From Phycisphaeraceae bacterium (lineage in GTDB: Bacteria > Planctomycetota > Phycisphaerae > Phycisphaerales > UBA1924), in NCBI GenBank assembly GCA_019636515.1, contig JAHBXI010000003.1, positions 186,001-250,000 of the forward strand: a DNA stretch of 64,000 bases, written 5' to 3'. Shown here piece by piece: positions 1 through 9,000 of the stretch. The notes beneath the pieces were generated by a model. It searched no databases and was not told the origin of the DNA. It saw only the letters and a list, made by a program, of their open reading frames with translations. The translations under genes and the position numbers were made by a program. Position 1 is the first letter of the stretch, and every line of letters begins with the position of its first letter.

Positions 1-408
1 CCCGAAAGACTCGCCGAGTGATCACGCTCTCATCCACAACTCTTGACAATACCTCTCCGCATTGAAGAGGCGGCGGAGCGGATCGGGTGCGAACCCGCCT
101 TGCTCTGGTACTTGCTCCACCGTGGGGAGTTGCCGGGCATGGTGCGGCTTGATCGGTACTACGTCGAAGCCGGGCGGCTGGATGACGTACTGGACGTGCT
201 GACAAGGCCGAACGGGATCGTGCGATGCGGAGACGCGAAATCAAGAGAATTTGATCCGATCCATCAGCAGACCGTCAACGTCTTCGAGATCAAGCATGTA
301 CTTCGGAGGGCGGGGAGCACCGTTCGAGTTGCGGCCCTGCCTCATCTGACCCATGCGAGCAACGCCCGCCTTGTCCAACCAAGACGAATGACCGACCCTT
401 CGAGTGGC

Positions 409-825
409 CTAGTCGTCCTTGCAGTGGAAGTACTGGTCTCGGAACCACTTGACAAATCCTCTCGCGTCTTCGTTGAGTACGTCGTGACGGGGACTCGCCG
501 GTCCGTTCTTGTCCCAACCGTCGTATTGATGATCGATCGACTTCGACAAGCGAAAGTCGCCATTGGGCGCCGGCGTGCGGCCATCGACCGTTCTGAACAA
601 GTAACGATTCCGGCTCCCCCCCCGATCTGGATGGGACTGGTCAGCCTGCCGGTCTTGCCAGCTGACGAGGTGATGCGTCACCATTACCGGCGTGATCTTC
701 AAGTCGTCGCCGTACAGCGACGCAACCTTCGCAAGAATTGCGTCCAGCGGCACCGTGCGGACACAACCCATCGCGGGGTGAATCAGGCTCGCCGTAGCGC
801 ACCAGATCATGTCCATCTTGGTCAT
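409..825 (-). CDS. Hypothetical protein of the integrated element
   Basis: A 138-residue protein when started at the ATG at 825; an in-frame start at 879 is possible. Composition is natural, with ILAKVASLYGDDLKITPVMV near the N-terminus, then a basic stretch and a conserved-looking end (GFVKWFRDQYFHCKDD). The N-terminal helices could form a helix-turn-helix, but no diagnostic motif is present and I do not recognise the family. Its only context is an XRE regulator and an integrase, so an accessory function in the mobile element is an inference. Confidence 0.45.
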   Translation of the reverse strand: MTKMDMIWCATASLIHPAMGCVRTVPLDAILAKVASLYGDDLKITPVMVTHHLVSWQDRQADQSHPDRGGSRNRYLFRTVDGRTPAPNGDFRLSKSIDHQYDGWDKNGPASPRHDVLNEDARGFVKWFRDQYFHCKDD

Positions 826-1192
826 GTTGTGCATTCGGTTGATTCTATGCCCATGCGCCAACACACGATTTACAACCACACGACCAGTACGAGGCGCGGT
901 ACCGTACTGCTCGTAGACCTGCGGGGCGGACTGAAGTGGAATCGGCCCCCCCGTTCATTCGACCCGGCCCGGCTGCGGCATCGCCCCGCGGACTTGGCTC
1001 CCGATGCACGGGGTCGGCTGCGAATCCACCGGGCGGCGATCCTGGGGCTGCTGACGGACGGCTTCACACCCGCCGGCAATGAGGCCGGGTACGTGCTGGG
1101 CGAGCGGTTGGGGATCGCCGATGGGCTGGGCTTGCCGACGCACCCCGGATCGGCGGCGTGCCTGGTGGCGGTCGGGGAGTCGATGGGGAGTA

Positions 1193-1222
1193 GTTGCTAC
1201 AGAGCAACGGATGGGGTACACT
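1193..1222 (+). promoter_or_regulatory. Promoter with palindromic operator for the XRE gene
   Basis: A -35-like TTGCTA (1194-1199) lies exactly 17 bp from a -10-like TACACT (1217-1222). The -35 box sits in a perfect inverted repeat, GTTGCT-ACAG-AGCAAC (1193-1208). The predicted transcript start falls about 7 bp after the -10 box, on the ATG at 1229, which predicts a leaderless mRNA. Autorepression by the encoded regulator is an inference. Confidence 0.65.
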
Positions 1223-1228
1223 CTGGGC

Positions 1229-1444
1229 ATGGCGAAACTGACGAACGCGATTCGGGCGGCGGTGAAGGCGAGCGATCAAACGCCCTACGCGATCGCCAAG
1301 GGCGCGGGCGTGGCCCGTAGTCAACTGTCGCGGCTGCTGAGCGGTGAAAGCGGGATGACGGTGGACACGATCGAACGGCTGGCGGACTACCTGGGGTTGC
1401 GAATCACGATCGAACCCAAGGGAAAGACCACGAAGGGACGGTGA
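1229..1444 (+). CDS. XRE-family helix-turn-helix regulator
   Basis: A 71-residue protein that is essentially one lambda-repressor-like HTH domain. PYAIAKGAGVARSQLSRLLSG forms the two HTH helices, and MTVDTIERLADYLGLRI supplies the last two helices. I chose ATG 1229 because the promoter places the transcript start there and the upstream extension is low-complexity. The gene ends 3 bp before the integrase start and is probably cotranscribed with it. It most likely controls its own promoter and the integrase; the palindrome at 1193-1208 is the likely operator. The basic tail (PKGKTTKGR) may add DNA contacts. Confidence 0.85.
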   Translation: MAKLTNAIRAAVKASDQTPYAIAKGAGVARSQLSRLLSGESGMTVDTIERLADYLGLRITIEPKGKTTKGR

Positions 1445-1447
1445 CGT

Positions 1448-2761
1448 ATGGCGAGCATCGGATGGGAAGGCAAGCGGGCGCGCATCGTGTTCCGCGATGA
1501 GGATGGGAAACAGCAAAGCATCCGGCTGGGCGAGTGTCCGAAAGACTACGCGAGAAGCGCGAAAATGGCGATCGGGCATCTTGTGATCGCCAAGCGCCAC
1601 AACGGCGTACTCCACCCTGACGCGGTGCGTTGGCTGGGCGGCATTGACGAAGTGTTGTACGCCCGCGTGGTCGCGCATGGGTTGTGCCAACCACGCGAAG
1701 GCGCGGCGGTGGTGACGTTGGCGAACCTGCTGGACCGATTCGACGCGGCGGTAGCGGTGAAGCCGACGACGCAATACAAGTACCGGCAAGTCGCGGACAG
1801 TCTGCGGGCGTTTCTGGGCGCGGATGCCCCGCTGGCGTCAATCACGCCGGGCCACGCCGACAACTGGCGGAAGTCGATCGCCGAGCCGAAGGCGAACCCC
1901 GACGATAAGACCGAGCCAGCCAAGACACTGGCCCGCGCGACGGTTGCCAAGCGCGTGGTGATCGCCAAGGGTGTGTTTCGAAAGGCGGTGCGGTGGGGGT
2001 ACATCGCGTCCAACCCGTTCGCGGACCTGCGGGCCGGTTCACAATCGAACCCGGATCGGGCGTATTACGTCACCGTCGAAACGATCCGGGCGATTCTGGC
2101 GGTGTGCCCCGATGACCAATGGCGGGCGATCATCGCCCTGTCGCGGTTCGCGGGGCTTCGCTGCCCGTCCGAAGTTGTGGGACTGCGGTGGGGTGACATT
2201 GTGTGGGACAAGGGCCGGATGACGGTGCGAAGCCCCAAGACGGCCAACCACGAAGGCCACGCGGTTCGGGTGGTGCCGATCGCCCCCGAGTTGCGTCCGA
2301 TCCTGCAAGACCTGTTCGACCGGGCCGAAGTCGGCGCGGAAGCGGTGGTGCCCCGGCTGCGGGACCCCTCAATGAACCTGCGGACCCAGTTTGAGCGGAT
2401 CATCGGCAAGGCGGGGGTGAAGCCCTGGCCCCGGCTGTTCCACAACATGCGGGCATCCTGCGCGACGGATTGGGTGGAGCGGTTCCCGGCCCACGTTGTC
2501 GCGGGCTGGTTGGGGCATAGCCCGATGATCGCGGCCCAACACTACCTGCAAACCCGCGATGCACACTTCGACCTTGCGGCTGGCGTCGGTGAGGCGGCAG
2601 CAAATCCGGCAACACACACCCGCCCAAGCCATCCCACCGGCGAACAAGGCGAATCCAAAAACACCGAAAACCCCGCTGAATTGGTGGGGTGTGGTGTCGG
2701 GTGTGACCCGGTGGTATGTGGGAAAATGCCCCCCGAAGGACTCGAACCTACGACCCGCTGA
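1448..2761 (+). CDS. Tyrosine site-specific integrase
   Basis: A phage or genomic-island type tyrosine recombinase of 437 residues that integrates or excises the element at a tRNA. A core-binding helical region spans roughly residues 88-190 and the catalytic domain 205-375. The visible catalytic residues are R238 (GLRCPSE), H332 and R335 (HNMR), H357 (GWLGHS) and the nucleophile Y366 (HYLQ). The C-terminal tail (MPPEGLEPTTR) is encoded by DNA that is also the 3' half of the degenerate tRNA at 2728-2800, as in many integrases whose gene abuts their attachment site. The element body therefore lies to the left, beyond the window start. The gene starts 3 bp after the XRE gene. Confidence 0.93.
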   Translation: MASIGWEGKRARIVFRDEDGKQQSIRLGECPKDYARSAKMAIGHLVIAKRHNGVLHPDAVRWLGGIDEVLYARVVAHGLCQPREGAAVVTLANLLDRFDAAVAVKPTTQYKYRQVADSLRAFLGADAPLASITPGHADNWRKSIAEPKANPDDKTEPAKTLARATVAKRVVIAKGVFRKAVRWGYIASNPFADLRAGSQSNPDRAYYVTVETIRAILAVCPDDQWRAIIALSRFAGLRCPSEVVGLRWGDIVWDKGRMTVRSPKTANHEGHAVRVVPIAPELRPILQDLFDRAEVGAEAVVPRLRDPSMNLRTQFERIIGKAGVKPWPRLFHNMRASCATDWVERFPAHVVAGWLGHSPMIAAQHYLQTRDAHFDLAAGVGEAAANPATHTRPSHPTGEQGESKNTENPAELVGCGVGCDPVVCGKMPPEGLEPTTR

Positions 2762-2800
2762 TGAAGCGTCTATTGCTCTACCTACTGAGATAGGGGGGGC
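2728..2800 (-). tRNA. Degenerate tRNA-Lys(CUU)-like sequence, probable att site
   Basis: Read on the minus strand, this 73-base stretch has a 7-bp acceptor pairing, a D-arm (TCTCAGTAGGTAGAGCA) and a T-arm with TTCGAGT. Its layout parallels tRNA-Lys with CTT at the anticodon place. However, base 33 is G rather than U, the anticodon stem pairs poorly and the T-stem has a mismatch, so it is probably no longer functional. The integrase stop codon lies inside it. The likeliest reading is an attachment-site copy of a tRNA end that has decayed; the matching copy would lie left of the window. Confidence 0.5.
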
Positions 2801-2867
2801 GGAATGTCGTGTCAGGAACCGACGGGGCGAACCTCCGTTTCATCGAGCCGACGGCCAGGGGGGGGTG

Positions 2868-3055
2868 GGTCAGGAACCGGCCCCGCCACTTGGGCACGGT
2901 CTGCTCCCGCATGTCGATCGTGGCGCCAATCTGCGCGTAGGTCGGGCCCTCCCCGTCCAGCAGCACGACCCGGCAGCGATCGGCCAGCACCCGCGGCGTA
3001 CGCGGCGCCCGGTCGGGGCCCGCCGATCATCGCGCTCCACGTCGGTCAAGTTCAA
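2868..3055 (-). mobile_element. IS630-type transposase N-terminal remnant, frameshifted
   Basis: On the minus strand, MNLTDVERDD (from 3055) and, after a frame change near 2995, RVLADRCRVVLLDGEGPTYA plus the following QIG...VPKWRGRFL read as the N-terminal helix-turn-helix of an IS630-family transposase. The catalytic DDE region is missing, and no terminal inverted repeats could be identified. It fills most of the gap between the tRNA-like site and the isomerase gene; the rest of 2801-3149 holds nothing I can support. Confidence 0.55.
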
Positions 3056-3149
3056 CGGCGTCCGTCGGCCCAGGGTTCGAATCGGGAATACCCCGGAGTC
3101 GATTCTCGCCGCCCCTCAAGGCGGTTGCGCCCGTGTTCACGTCGGGACA

Positions 3150-4046
3150 CTAGACCGTGCAGATCTCGATGGCACGCCGGAGGGAGGCCATCGGGTCGGC
3201 GGAGGGGATGAACTCCTGCGCGAAGTAGCCCTGGAAGCCGCGGTCGGCGATGGCCCGGCAGATGGCGGGGTAGTTGAGTTCCTGGGTGTGGTCGATCTCG
3301 CGTCGCCCGGGGACGCCGGCGGTGTGGTAGTGGGCGATGGCGTCGAAGTGCTCTTGGATGGTGGCGATGACGTCGCCTTCCATGATCTGCATGTGGTAGA
3401 TGTCGTACAGCAGTTTGAATCGCGGGGAAGCGACCTGGGCGACCAGGTCGGCGCCCCAGCGGGTGCGGTCGCCCATGTAGTCCTTGTGGTCGCGTTTGCT
3501 GTTGAGCAGTTCCATGACGAGGGTGACGCCGAGGCTCTCGGCCAGGGGGGTGATGCGGCGGAGTCCCTTGGCGCAGTTCCGGAGCCCCTCGAGGTCGTCC
3601 ATGCCCCCGCGGTTGCCGGACATGACGATCTGGTTGGGGACGCCGGCCTCGCGGCAGAGCGGGAGGCGGGTTTCCAGGTCGCGGATGATGGCGTCGTGGT
3701 TCTCGACGCGGTTGAAGCCCGAGTGGATGGGATTGCTTGGGACCAGCCCGCCGACGGCGCAGACCAGGCCGTGCGCCCGGATGATTTCCCACTGTGGCGG
3801 GGCGAGGAGTTCGATCGAGGCGATCCCCATCGAGGCGGCCTGTCCGGCCAGTTGTTCCAGGGGCATTCCCGAAAAGCACCACTGGCAGACCGAGTGCTTC
3901 AGGCGTCCTCCTCCGGTGGGCGCGGTGGCCTGATCCTGACTTTCGGGTCCTGGCGCGTCTCCTGGCGCGGGCTTTGGCCCGGGTCGTGTACCCGCGGCGG
4001 TGGCGGCGGCGGCGATGGAAGCGGCCATGAACTCTCGACGCATCAT
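3150..4046 (-). CDS. Hydroxypyruvate isomerase-like TIM-barrel protein, exported
   Basis: A 298-residue sugar isomerase/epimerase-like protein of the AP-endonuclease-2 TIM-barrel fold. The barrel carries metal-site style motifs typical of hydroxypyruvate isomerases: MELLNSKRDHKDYMGD, YDIYHMQIMEGD, the His of YHTAGVPGR and the late QEFIP. An N-terminal MMRREFMAASIAAAATAAG is a Tat-type signal, so the protein is predicted to act outside the cytoplasm, as is common for planctomycete members. I chose ATG 4046 because longer versions add only low-complexity residues. Its start overlaps the cutC stop as ATGA, indicating translational coupling. The substrate is unknown; hydroxypyruvate isomerase is the closest family name. 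Confidence 0.8.
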   Translation of the reverse strand: MMRREFMAASIAAAATAAGTRPGPKPAPGDAPGPESQDQATAPTGGGRLKHSVCQWCFSGMPLEQLAGQAASMGIASIELLAPPQWEIIRAHGLVCAVGGLVPSNPIHSGFNRVENHDAIIRDLETRLPLCREAGVPNQIVMSGNRGGMDDLEGLRNCAKGLRRITPLAESLGVTLVMELLNSKRDHKDYMGDRTRWGADLVAQVASPRFKLLYDIYHMQIMEGDVIATIQEHFDAIAHYHTAGVPGRREIDHTQELNYPAICRAIADRGFQGYFAQEFIPSADPMASLRRAIEICTV

Positions 4047-4882
4047 GGTGTTTCTCGTGGGGGGGGGTGCGGGGCTTGTTGGGCACATGCCGGGGAACCC
4101 ACTGTACCGAGGCCCCGGCGAACGTGCTGGGCGTCGCTCGCGCGGTCCATGGCGGTTCGGAGTCGGGCGGCCTCGTCGGGATCGAGGCTGGGGCTTGCGG
4201 GCGCCCGGCACGCGCTATGAAGTTGTCGGGCGGGCGTGTCGAGCAGGAACCGATCGGCATTGTGGGATCGGACCCCGCCGCAAGGGAGGACTTCGATCCG
4301 CCCGCGAGCGATCTCGACGATGAACCTGATCCGGGCGAGGCGCTGATCGAGCGTGGAGGCGGCCGGCGGTGATGGGATAGCGTGATCGTCCGCGCCCCGG
4401 AACATCGCCTCGGCCTCGTTGCGGGCATGGCCCGAGGTCAGGATGCGGGTCACTCCCAGGTCGATGAGCAACTCGACCGCGTCGCGCGGATCGGGGGCGA
4501 GGTCGAAGGCCCGGTGGAAGACGGTCGCGCGGCCGCGAGCCAGCCGCACCACGCCGTCGGTCACTTGCCGGTCGACTTCCCCACCGTGGGTAATGGATCC
4601 GAAGACGACGCCGTCCGCGCCCGATTCAAGCATCCGCTCGGCGTCCTTCAAAAGCGCCGTGACCGCGCGAGGACCCCGATCGTCCGTGCCGTCGCCGGGC
4701 CTTGCCATCGCGAGGATGGGCAGCCCGGTGGCGGCGACGACTTCCCGAACCAGGCGCGGATCGGGGGTGAACCCGTGGCGGCGAAGGTCGCGCGCGAGTT
4801 CGAGGCGGTCGGCCCCGGCGTGGCGGGCGAGATCCGCATCGCGGAGGTTGTCAACGGCGATTTCCAGGATCGCGCGGGGCAT
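4043..4882 (-). CDS. cutC: CutC family protein
   Basis: A member of the CutC TIM-barrel family, historically linked to copper homeostasis; the true biochemical role of the family is unsettled. The N-terminus AILEIAVDNLRDADLARHAG followed by ADRLELA matches the family's conserved start, and the FGSITHGGEVD, VFHRAFDL and LTSGHA segments mark later strands. ATG 4882 gives the family's usual N-terminus; ATG 4933 is also in frame. The first half of the C-terminal segment (CGGVRSHNADRFLLDTPARQ) is followed by an unusual Pro-rich tail. It sits between two Tat-exported isomerase-like genes but has no signal peptide itself. Its stop overlaps the downstream start. Confidence 0.85.
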   Translation of the reverse strand: MPRAILEIAVDNLRDADLARHAGADRLELARDLRRHGFTPDPRLVREVVAATGLPILAMARPGDGTDDRGPRAVTALLKDAERMLESGADGVVFGSITHGGEVDRQVTDGVVRLARGRATVFHRAFDLAPDPRDAVELLIDLGVTRILTSGHARNEAEAMFRGADDHAIPSPPAASTLDQRLARIRFIVEIARGRIEVLPCGGVRSHNADRFLLDTPARQLHSACRAPASPSLDPDEAARLRTAMDRASDAQHVRRGLGTVGSPACAQQAPHPPPRETP

Positions 4883-4949
4883 GGCGGTGGGGGAGTCGTC
4901 CGCGCGGCGGGAGGCGGGGTGTGGCGAGGCCATCGTGGGGCGCCGGCAC

Positions 4950-5924
4950 TTACATGGAGAAGAGGCGGTCCATCTGGTCGGAGACCTGCCGGAGCCTGGA
5001 ACGGTCGCCCCCGCCGACCTCGGCGGTGGCCCAGCGTCCGGCGGGGTCGGTGGAGTAGCCGATGTGGTCAAGGGCCTTCATGACCTCGTGCCATCCGGCG
5101 TCACCGTCACCGAGTTCGACGGAGAAGCCCTTCCAGAGCCCTTCGTCGTCGCGTTTCTTTCGGCTGAAGTCCTTGATGTGGAGTTTGACCAGTCGCTGAC
5201 CGAGGATCCGGATCCACTGGGGCGGGTAGCCGAAATTGATGACGTTGCCGATGTCGAAGTGGAAGCGCACGAACGGGTCGTTGAGTTCATCGACGTACCG
5301 GGCGGCCTCGAGAGGGCTGAGCAGAAAGTTGTTCCAGACGTTCTCGACGGCGATCTGGACGCCCGTTTCCCGGGCCAGGGGCAGGACCCGGCGGATCTCC
5401 TCGATCGTCAGGGTCCACGCCTGGTCGTAGGGCTGCTGGGCGTTCACGACGGCGGGGACGAGCAGCACGCTCGAAGCCCCGAGTTGCCGTCCCTCGCGCA
5501 GGCACTGCTCGAGCGCCTCTCTCCCGCGCTGGCGGACCTGCTCGGATGGGCTGTTGAGGTGCCATTTCCAATGGACCGAATCGACCAGTCCGTGGATCTT
5601 CAGCCCGGTCTTCTCCTGCGCGTCGAGCATGTCGTCGATGGGAGTTGGAGAGGGGCAGTCCATCTCGACACCCTCGAAGCCGCAATCGCGCAGGATCTGG
5701 AATTTCTCGAGGGCCGTCTCTCCTTCGCCGACCATGCCGATCATCGCGGCCTTGCGGAGGGTGCGGGGGCCGTCACGGAGAACCGGGGCCGGCGCGGGCG
5801 TGAGTGACGGCTCCCCCCGGGCGGGTCCGGACGAGGAATGTGCCGGCCCGGCGGAGAGGCCTGTCGCGGCCATGGCGGCGGTGGCGGACGTCAGCAGGAA
5901 GTCGCGCCGGGACGTTTCGTGCAT
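4950..5924 (-). CDS. Sugar phosphate isomerase/epimerase family protein, exported
   Basis: A 324-residue xylose-isomerase-like TIM-barrel protein. It starts with a twin-arginine signal (SRRDFLLTSATAAMAATG) and contains metal-ligand style motifs: GFEGVEMDCPSP, IAVENVWNNF, RFHFDIGNVI and KLHIKDF. ATG 5924 is preceded by GGGAG at good spacing. It is the first gene of a three-gene minus-strand operon with cutC and a hydroxypyruvate isomerase-like gene. The substrate is not deducible; planctomycetes carry many such paralogues, presumed to act on sugars in the periplasm. Confidence 0.8.
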   Translation of the reverse strand: MHETSRRDFLLTSATAAMAATGLSAGPAHSSSGPARGEPSLTPAPAPVLRDGPRTLRKAAMIGMVGEGETALEKFQILRDCGFEGVEMDCPSPTPIDDMLDAQEKTGLKIHGLVDSVHWKWHLNSPSEQVRQRGREALEQCLREGRQLGASSVLLVPAVVNAQQPYDQAWTLTIEEIRRVLPLARETGVQIAVENVWNNFLLSPLEAARYVDELNDPFVRFHFDIGNVINFGYPPQWIRILGQRLVKLHIKDFSRKKRDDEGLWKGFSVELGDGDAGWHEVMKALDHIGYSTDPAGRWATAEVGGGDRSRLRQVSDQMDRLFSM

Positions 5925-6029
5925 GCCAGTCTCCCATCGGGGCCGCCGGCGTGCGACGACCCTCGTGGGAGGCTAGCGAACCGCTCGGCGGCGGTCCAGC
6001 GGGAACCCGATCCTGAGGACCGTCGCGGA

Positions 6030-9000
6030 TCAGCAACCGGCCATGAACGCCAGGACGAAGGCCGTAAAGTCGTCGGTGTCAACAAAGCCCGACCCGTCAA
6101 AGTCCGCGTCGTCACCCCCGAGTTCAAAGGCATAGACGAACGCGTCGTAGTCGTCGGTATCGACAAATCCGGATCCGTCGAAATCGGCCGAACATCCGCG
6201 GGCGAGGAGTTGGACCTTTCCGGGGAGGTACTTGACGGCGAACTTCTTGGCGCCCCCGGGGTACTGCTCGATATCGAAGTACGTGAAAAACCCGGTGCGT
6301 GACGGGGCGGTCACGATGTCGAAGGTTTCGCCGCCGATCGGCTCGTACCCGTTGGTCAGGCGTGCGCGGATGGTCCCCCCGACGTGGATCGAGGTGGAGC
6401 CGACCAGACGGTCGAACTGCGACGGGCTGACACCGCCGACGTCGATCTCCAGGACGGCATCGTCGCCCATCGTGAACGACGACATGCACTCGAGGCGTCC
6501 GATTGCTCCGGGGTTGACGCCGGGAGACGTGGCGCCGTGGTTGGCGAAAGGCCCGTACAGGCGTCCCAGGCCGCGGAGGGTTTCCTGTCCGCCGAGGGTG
6601 ACCAGCCCGCTCATGGCCTGGAGGTAGGCCGTGTCCAGGTTGCCGGCGTTGGCGTTGAGCAGGATCTCCCCGCCGTCGATGCGCGAGGCGGTCGAGAACC
6701 GTGTCGAGGTCGCGCCATCCCCCGCCGCCGTGTTGACGGTGAGCACGCCGGAGTGAAGTGTCTCGGGCTGGTTGATGACCAGGAACGACCCGGACGGGAT
6801 GTGCGCGGGTCCAAAGAAGTTGACCCCGCCGGTCAGCGTGGCACTTCCGCTGACCGCGAGACCGCCCCCGCCGGTCGCCTCAATGGTCCCGCCGGAGATC
6901 GTGGCGTTGTTCAGGGTCAGGTCGGTCCCGGCGGTCTTGATGACTCCGGTGGACGACTGCGTGACCGTGATACCGGAGATTCGCAGCAGGCCCCCGCCGG
7001 TCGCCTGGATGACGGCGTGGTTGGTCTTGTTGGAACTGTTCAGTTCGAGGATCTTGCCCGGCGCATCGGCGTGGATAAGCCCGCTGTTGACCACGGGGAG
7101 GTAGACCCTCCCGGTGCCCCGGATCGCGCCCTGGTCGTGCAGGAAGAGGGTCCGGGGTCCCGAGTTGATCAGGTACGCCGTGTCAAGGTTGCCGGTGTTG
7201 GCGTTCAAGGTGAACGTGCCGGCGCCGTCGGTCGTGGTGTCCTGGTCGAAGCGGATGTAAGAGGCGTTCCCGCCGGCCGTCGGGTTGACCGTGACGACAC
7301 CGTCGTTCTTCCACGTCGCCTGGTTGACAATGAGGAGAGTGCCGTTGGGGATGGTGGTCGGACCGGACGTTTTGGCGTTTCCGGTGAGCGTCGCGGCTCC
7401 GCTGACGTCGATTCTTCCCCCGCCGGTCGCCTCGATGGTCCCGCCGGAGATCGTGGCGTTGTTCAGGGTCAGGTCGGTCCCGGCGGTCTTGATGACTCCG
7501 GTGGACGACTGCGTGACCGTGATACCGGAGATTCGCAGCAGGCCCCCGCCGGTCGCCTGGATGACGGCGTGGTTGGTCTTGTTGGAACTGTTCAGTTCGA
7601 GGATCTTGCCCGGCGCATCGGCGTGGATAAGCCCGCTGTTGACCACGGGGAGGTAGACCCTCCCGGTGCCCCGGATCGCGCCCTGGTCGTGCAGGAAGAG
7701 GGTCCTGGGTCCCGAGTTGATCAGGTACGCCGTGTCGAGGTTGCCGGTGTTGGCGTTCAAGGTGAACGTGCCGGCGCCGTCGGTCGTGGTGTCCTGGTCG
7801 AAGCGGATGTAAGAGGCGTTCCCGCCGGCCGTCGGGTTGACCGTGACGACACCGTCGTTCTTCCACGTCGCCTGGTTGACAATGAGGAGAGTGCCGTTGG
7901 GGATGGTGGTCGGACCGGACGTTTTGGCGTTTCCGGTGAGCGTCGCGGCTCCGCTGACGTCGATTCTTCCCCCGCCGGTCGCCTCGATGGTCCCGCCGGA
8001 GATCGTGGCGTTGTTCAGGGTCAGGTCGGTCCCGGCGGTCTTGATGACTCCGGTGGACGACTGCGTGACCGTGATACCGGAGATTCGCAGCAGGCCCCCG
8101 CCGGTCGCCTGGATGACGGCGTGGTTGGTCTTGTTGGAACTGTTCAGTTCGAGGATCTTGCCCGGCGCATCGGCGTGGATAAGCCCGCTGTTGACCACGG
8201 GGAGGTAGACCCTCCCGGTGCCCCGGATCGCGCCCTGGTCGTGCAGGAAGAGGGTCCTGGGTCCCGAGTTGGTCAGGTACGCCGTGTCAAGGTTGCCGGT
8301 GTTGGCGTTCAGGGCGAACGTGCTGGCGCCGTCGGTCGTGGTGTCCTGATCGAAGCGGATGAAAGAGCCATTCGCGCCCGCCGTGGGGTTGACCGTGACG
8401 ACACCGTCGTTCTTCCACGTCGCCTGGTTGACAATGAGGAATGAGCCGTTGGGAATGGTGATCGCTCCGAACGTCTCGACCGAACCGGTGAGAGTCGCGG
8501 CTCCGCTGACGTCGATCGATCGGCCCGCGGCAGCACCAAGGAGTCCATCGCTGATCGTGGCGTTGGAAAGCGTGACCGATCCGGAGTGATTGTGGATCAG
8601 CGCGTCATTCTCCTGGGAGACGGTGATGCTATCGATGCGGAGTTGCCCTCCGGCGAGGGCTTCGATCAGGGCGCGGTTTATCTTGGCGCTTGATGCCAGG
8701 CGCAGGATGCGGCCGTCCTGGTCGGCGAGGATGTCCCCGAGATTGTCGAGTTGGGCGTGGATGCTCCCCGTTCCGCGGATGGTGTGAGAAGCGGCGTTGG
8801 TAAGCACCTTGCCCCCGGCGGTTGCCAGATACGCGGTGTCGGTATTTCCGGGGTGGGCCGACAGGACCACCTGCCCGAACGACCCGGGCGAACTTCCAAG
8901 GATGCTCGACTCAGCGAAATTGATAAGGGTCCCGCTGCCTCCCGATGCCGGGTTCACCAGGATGACCCCGTCGTTGAGCATGGATGGTCCGTGGTTGGTC

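Larger units (their letters stand above)
43..1320 (+). pseudogene. Remnant open frame with HTH-like N-terminus
   Basis: This long frame opens with TTG at 43. Only two stretches look like real protein. The first about 55 residues (IEEAAERIGCEPALLWYLLH, then a basic and aromatic stretch) resemble the short winged-helix or excisionase fold used by small DNA-binding proteins of mobile elements. A second stretch at roughly 1030-1200 (GLLTDGFTPAGNEAGYVLGE, then PGSAACLVAVGES) also has natural composition. The middle is occupied on the other strand by a more convincing gene (409-825), so I read this as one or two eroded genes and not a 425-residue protein. It sits in the integrated element that ends near 2800. 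I do not recognise the family. Confidence 0.25.

Noticed and set aside
3060-3100. T-arm-like GGGTTCGAATC as a second tRNA
   Set aside because: No acceptor, D or anticodon arms pair around it.
2559-4220. A 553-codon plus-strand open frame across the integrase end and the isomerase genes
   Set aside because: Composition is low-complexity and lies antisense to clear genes; it arises from the high GC content.
6865-8300. Possible CRISPR or other array because of regularly spaced repeats
   Set aside because: The repeats are 552 bp, continuous with no spacers and in frame with the coding sequence.
6384-8444. A long plus-strand open frame across the repeat protein gene
   Set aside because: It mirrors the 552-bp repeats of the minus-strand gene, with no natural protein features.
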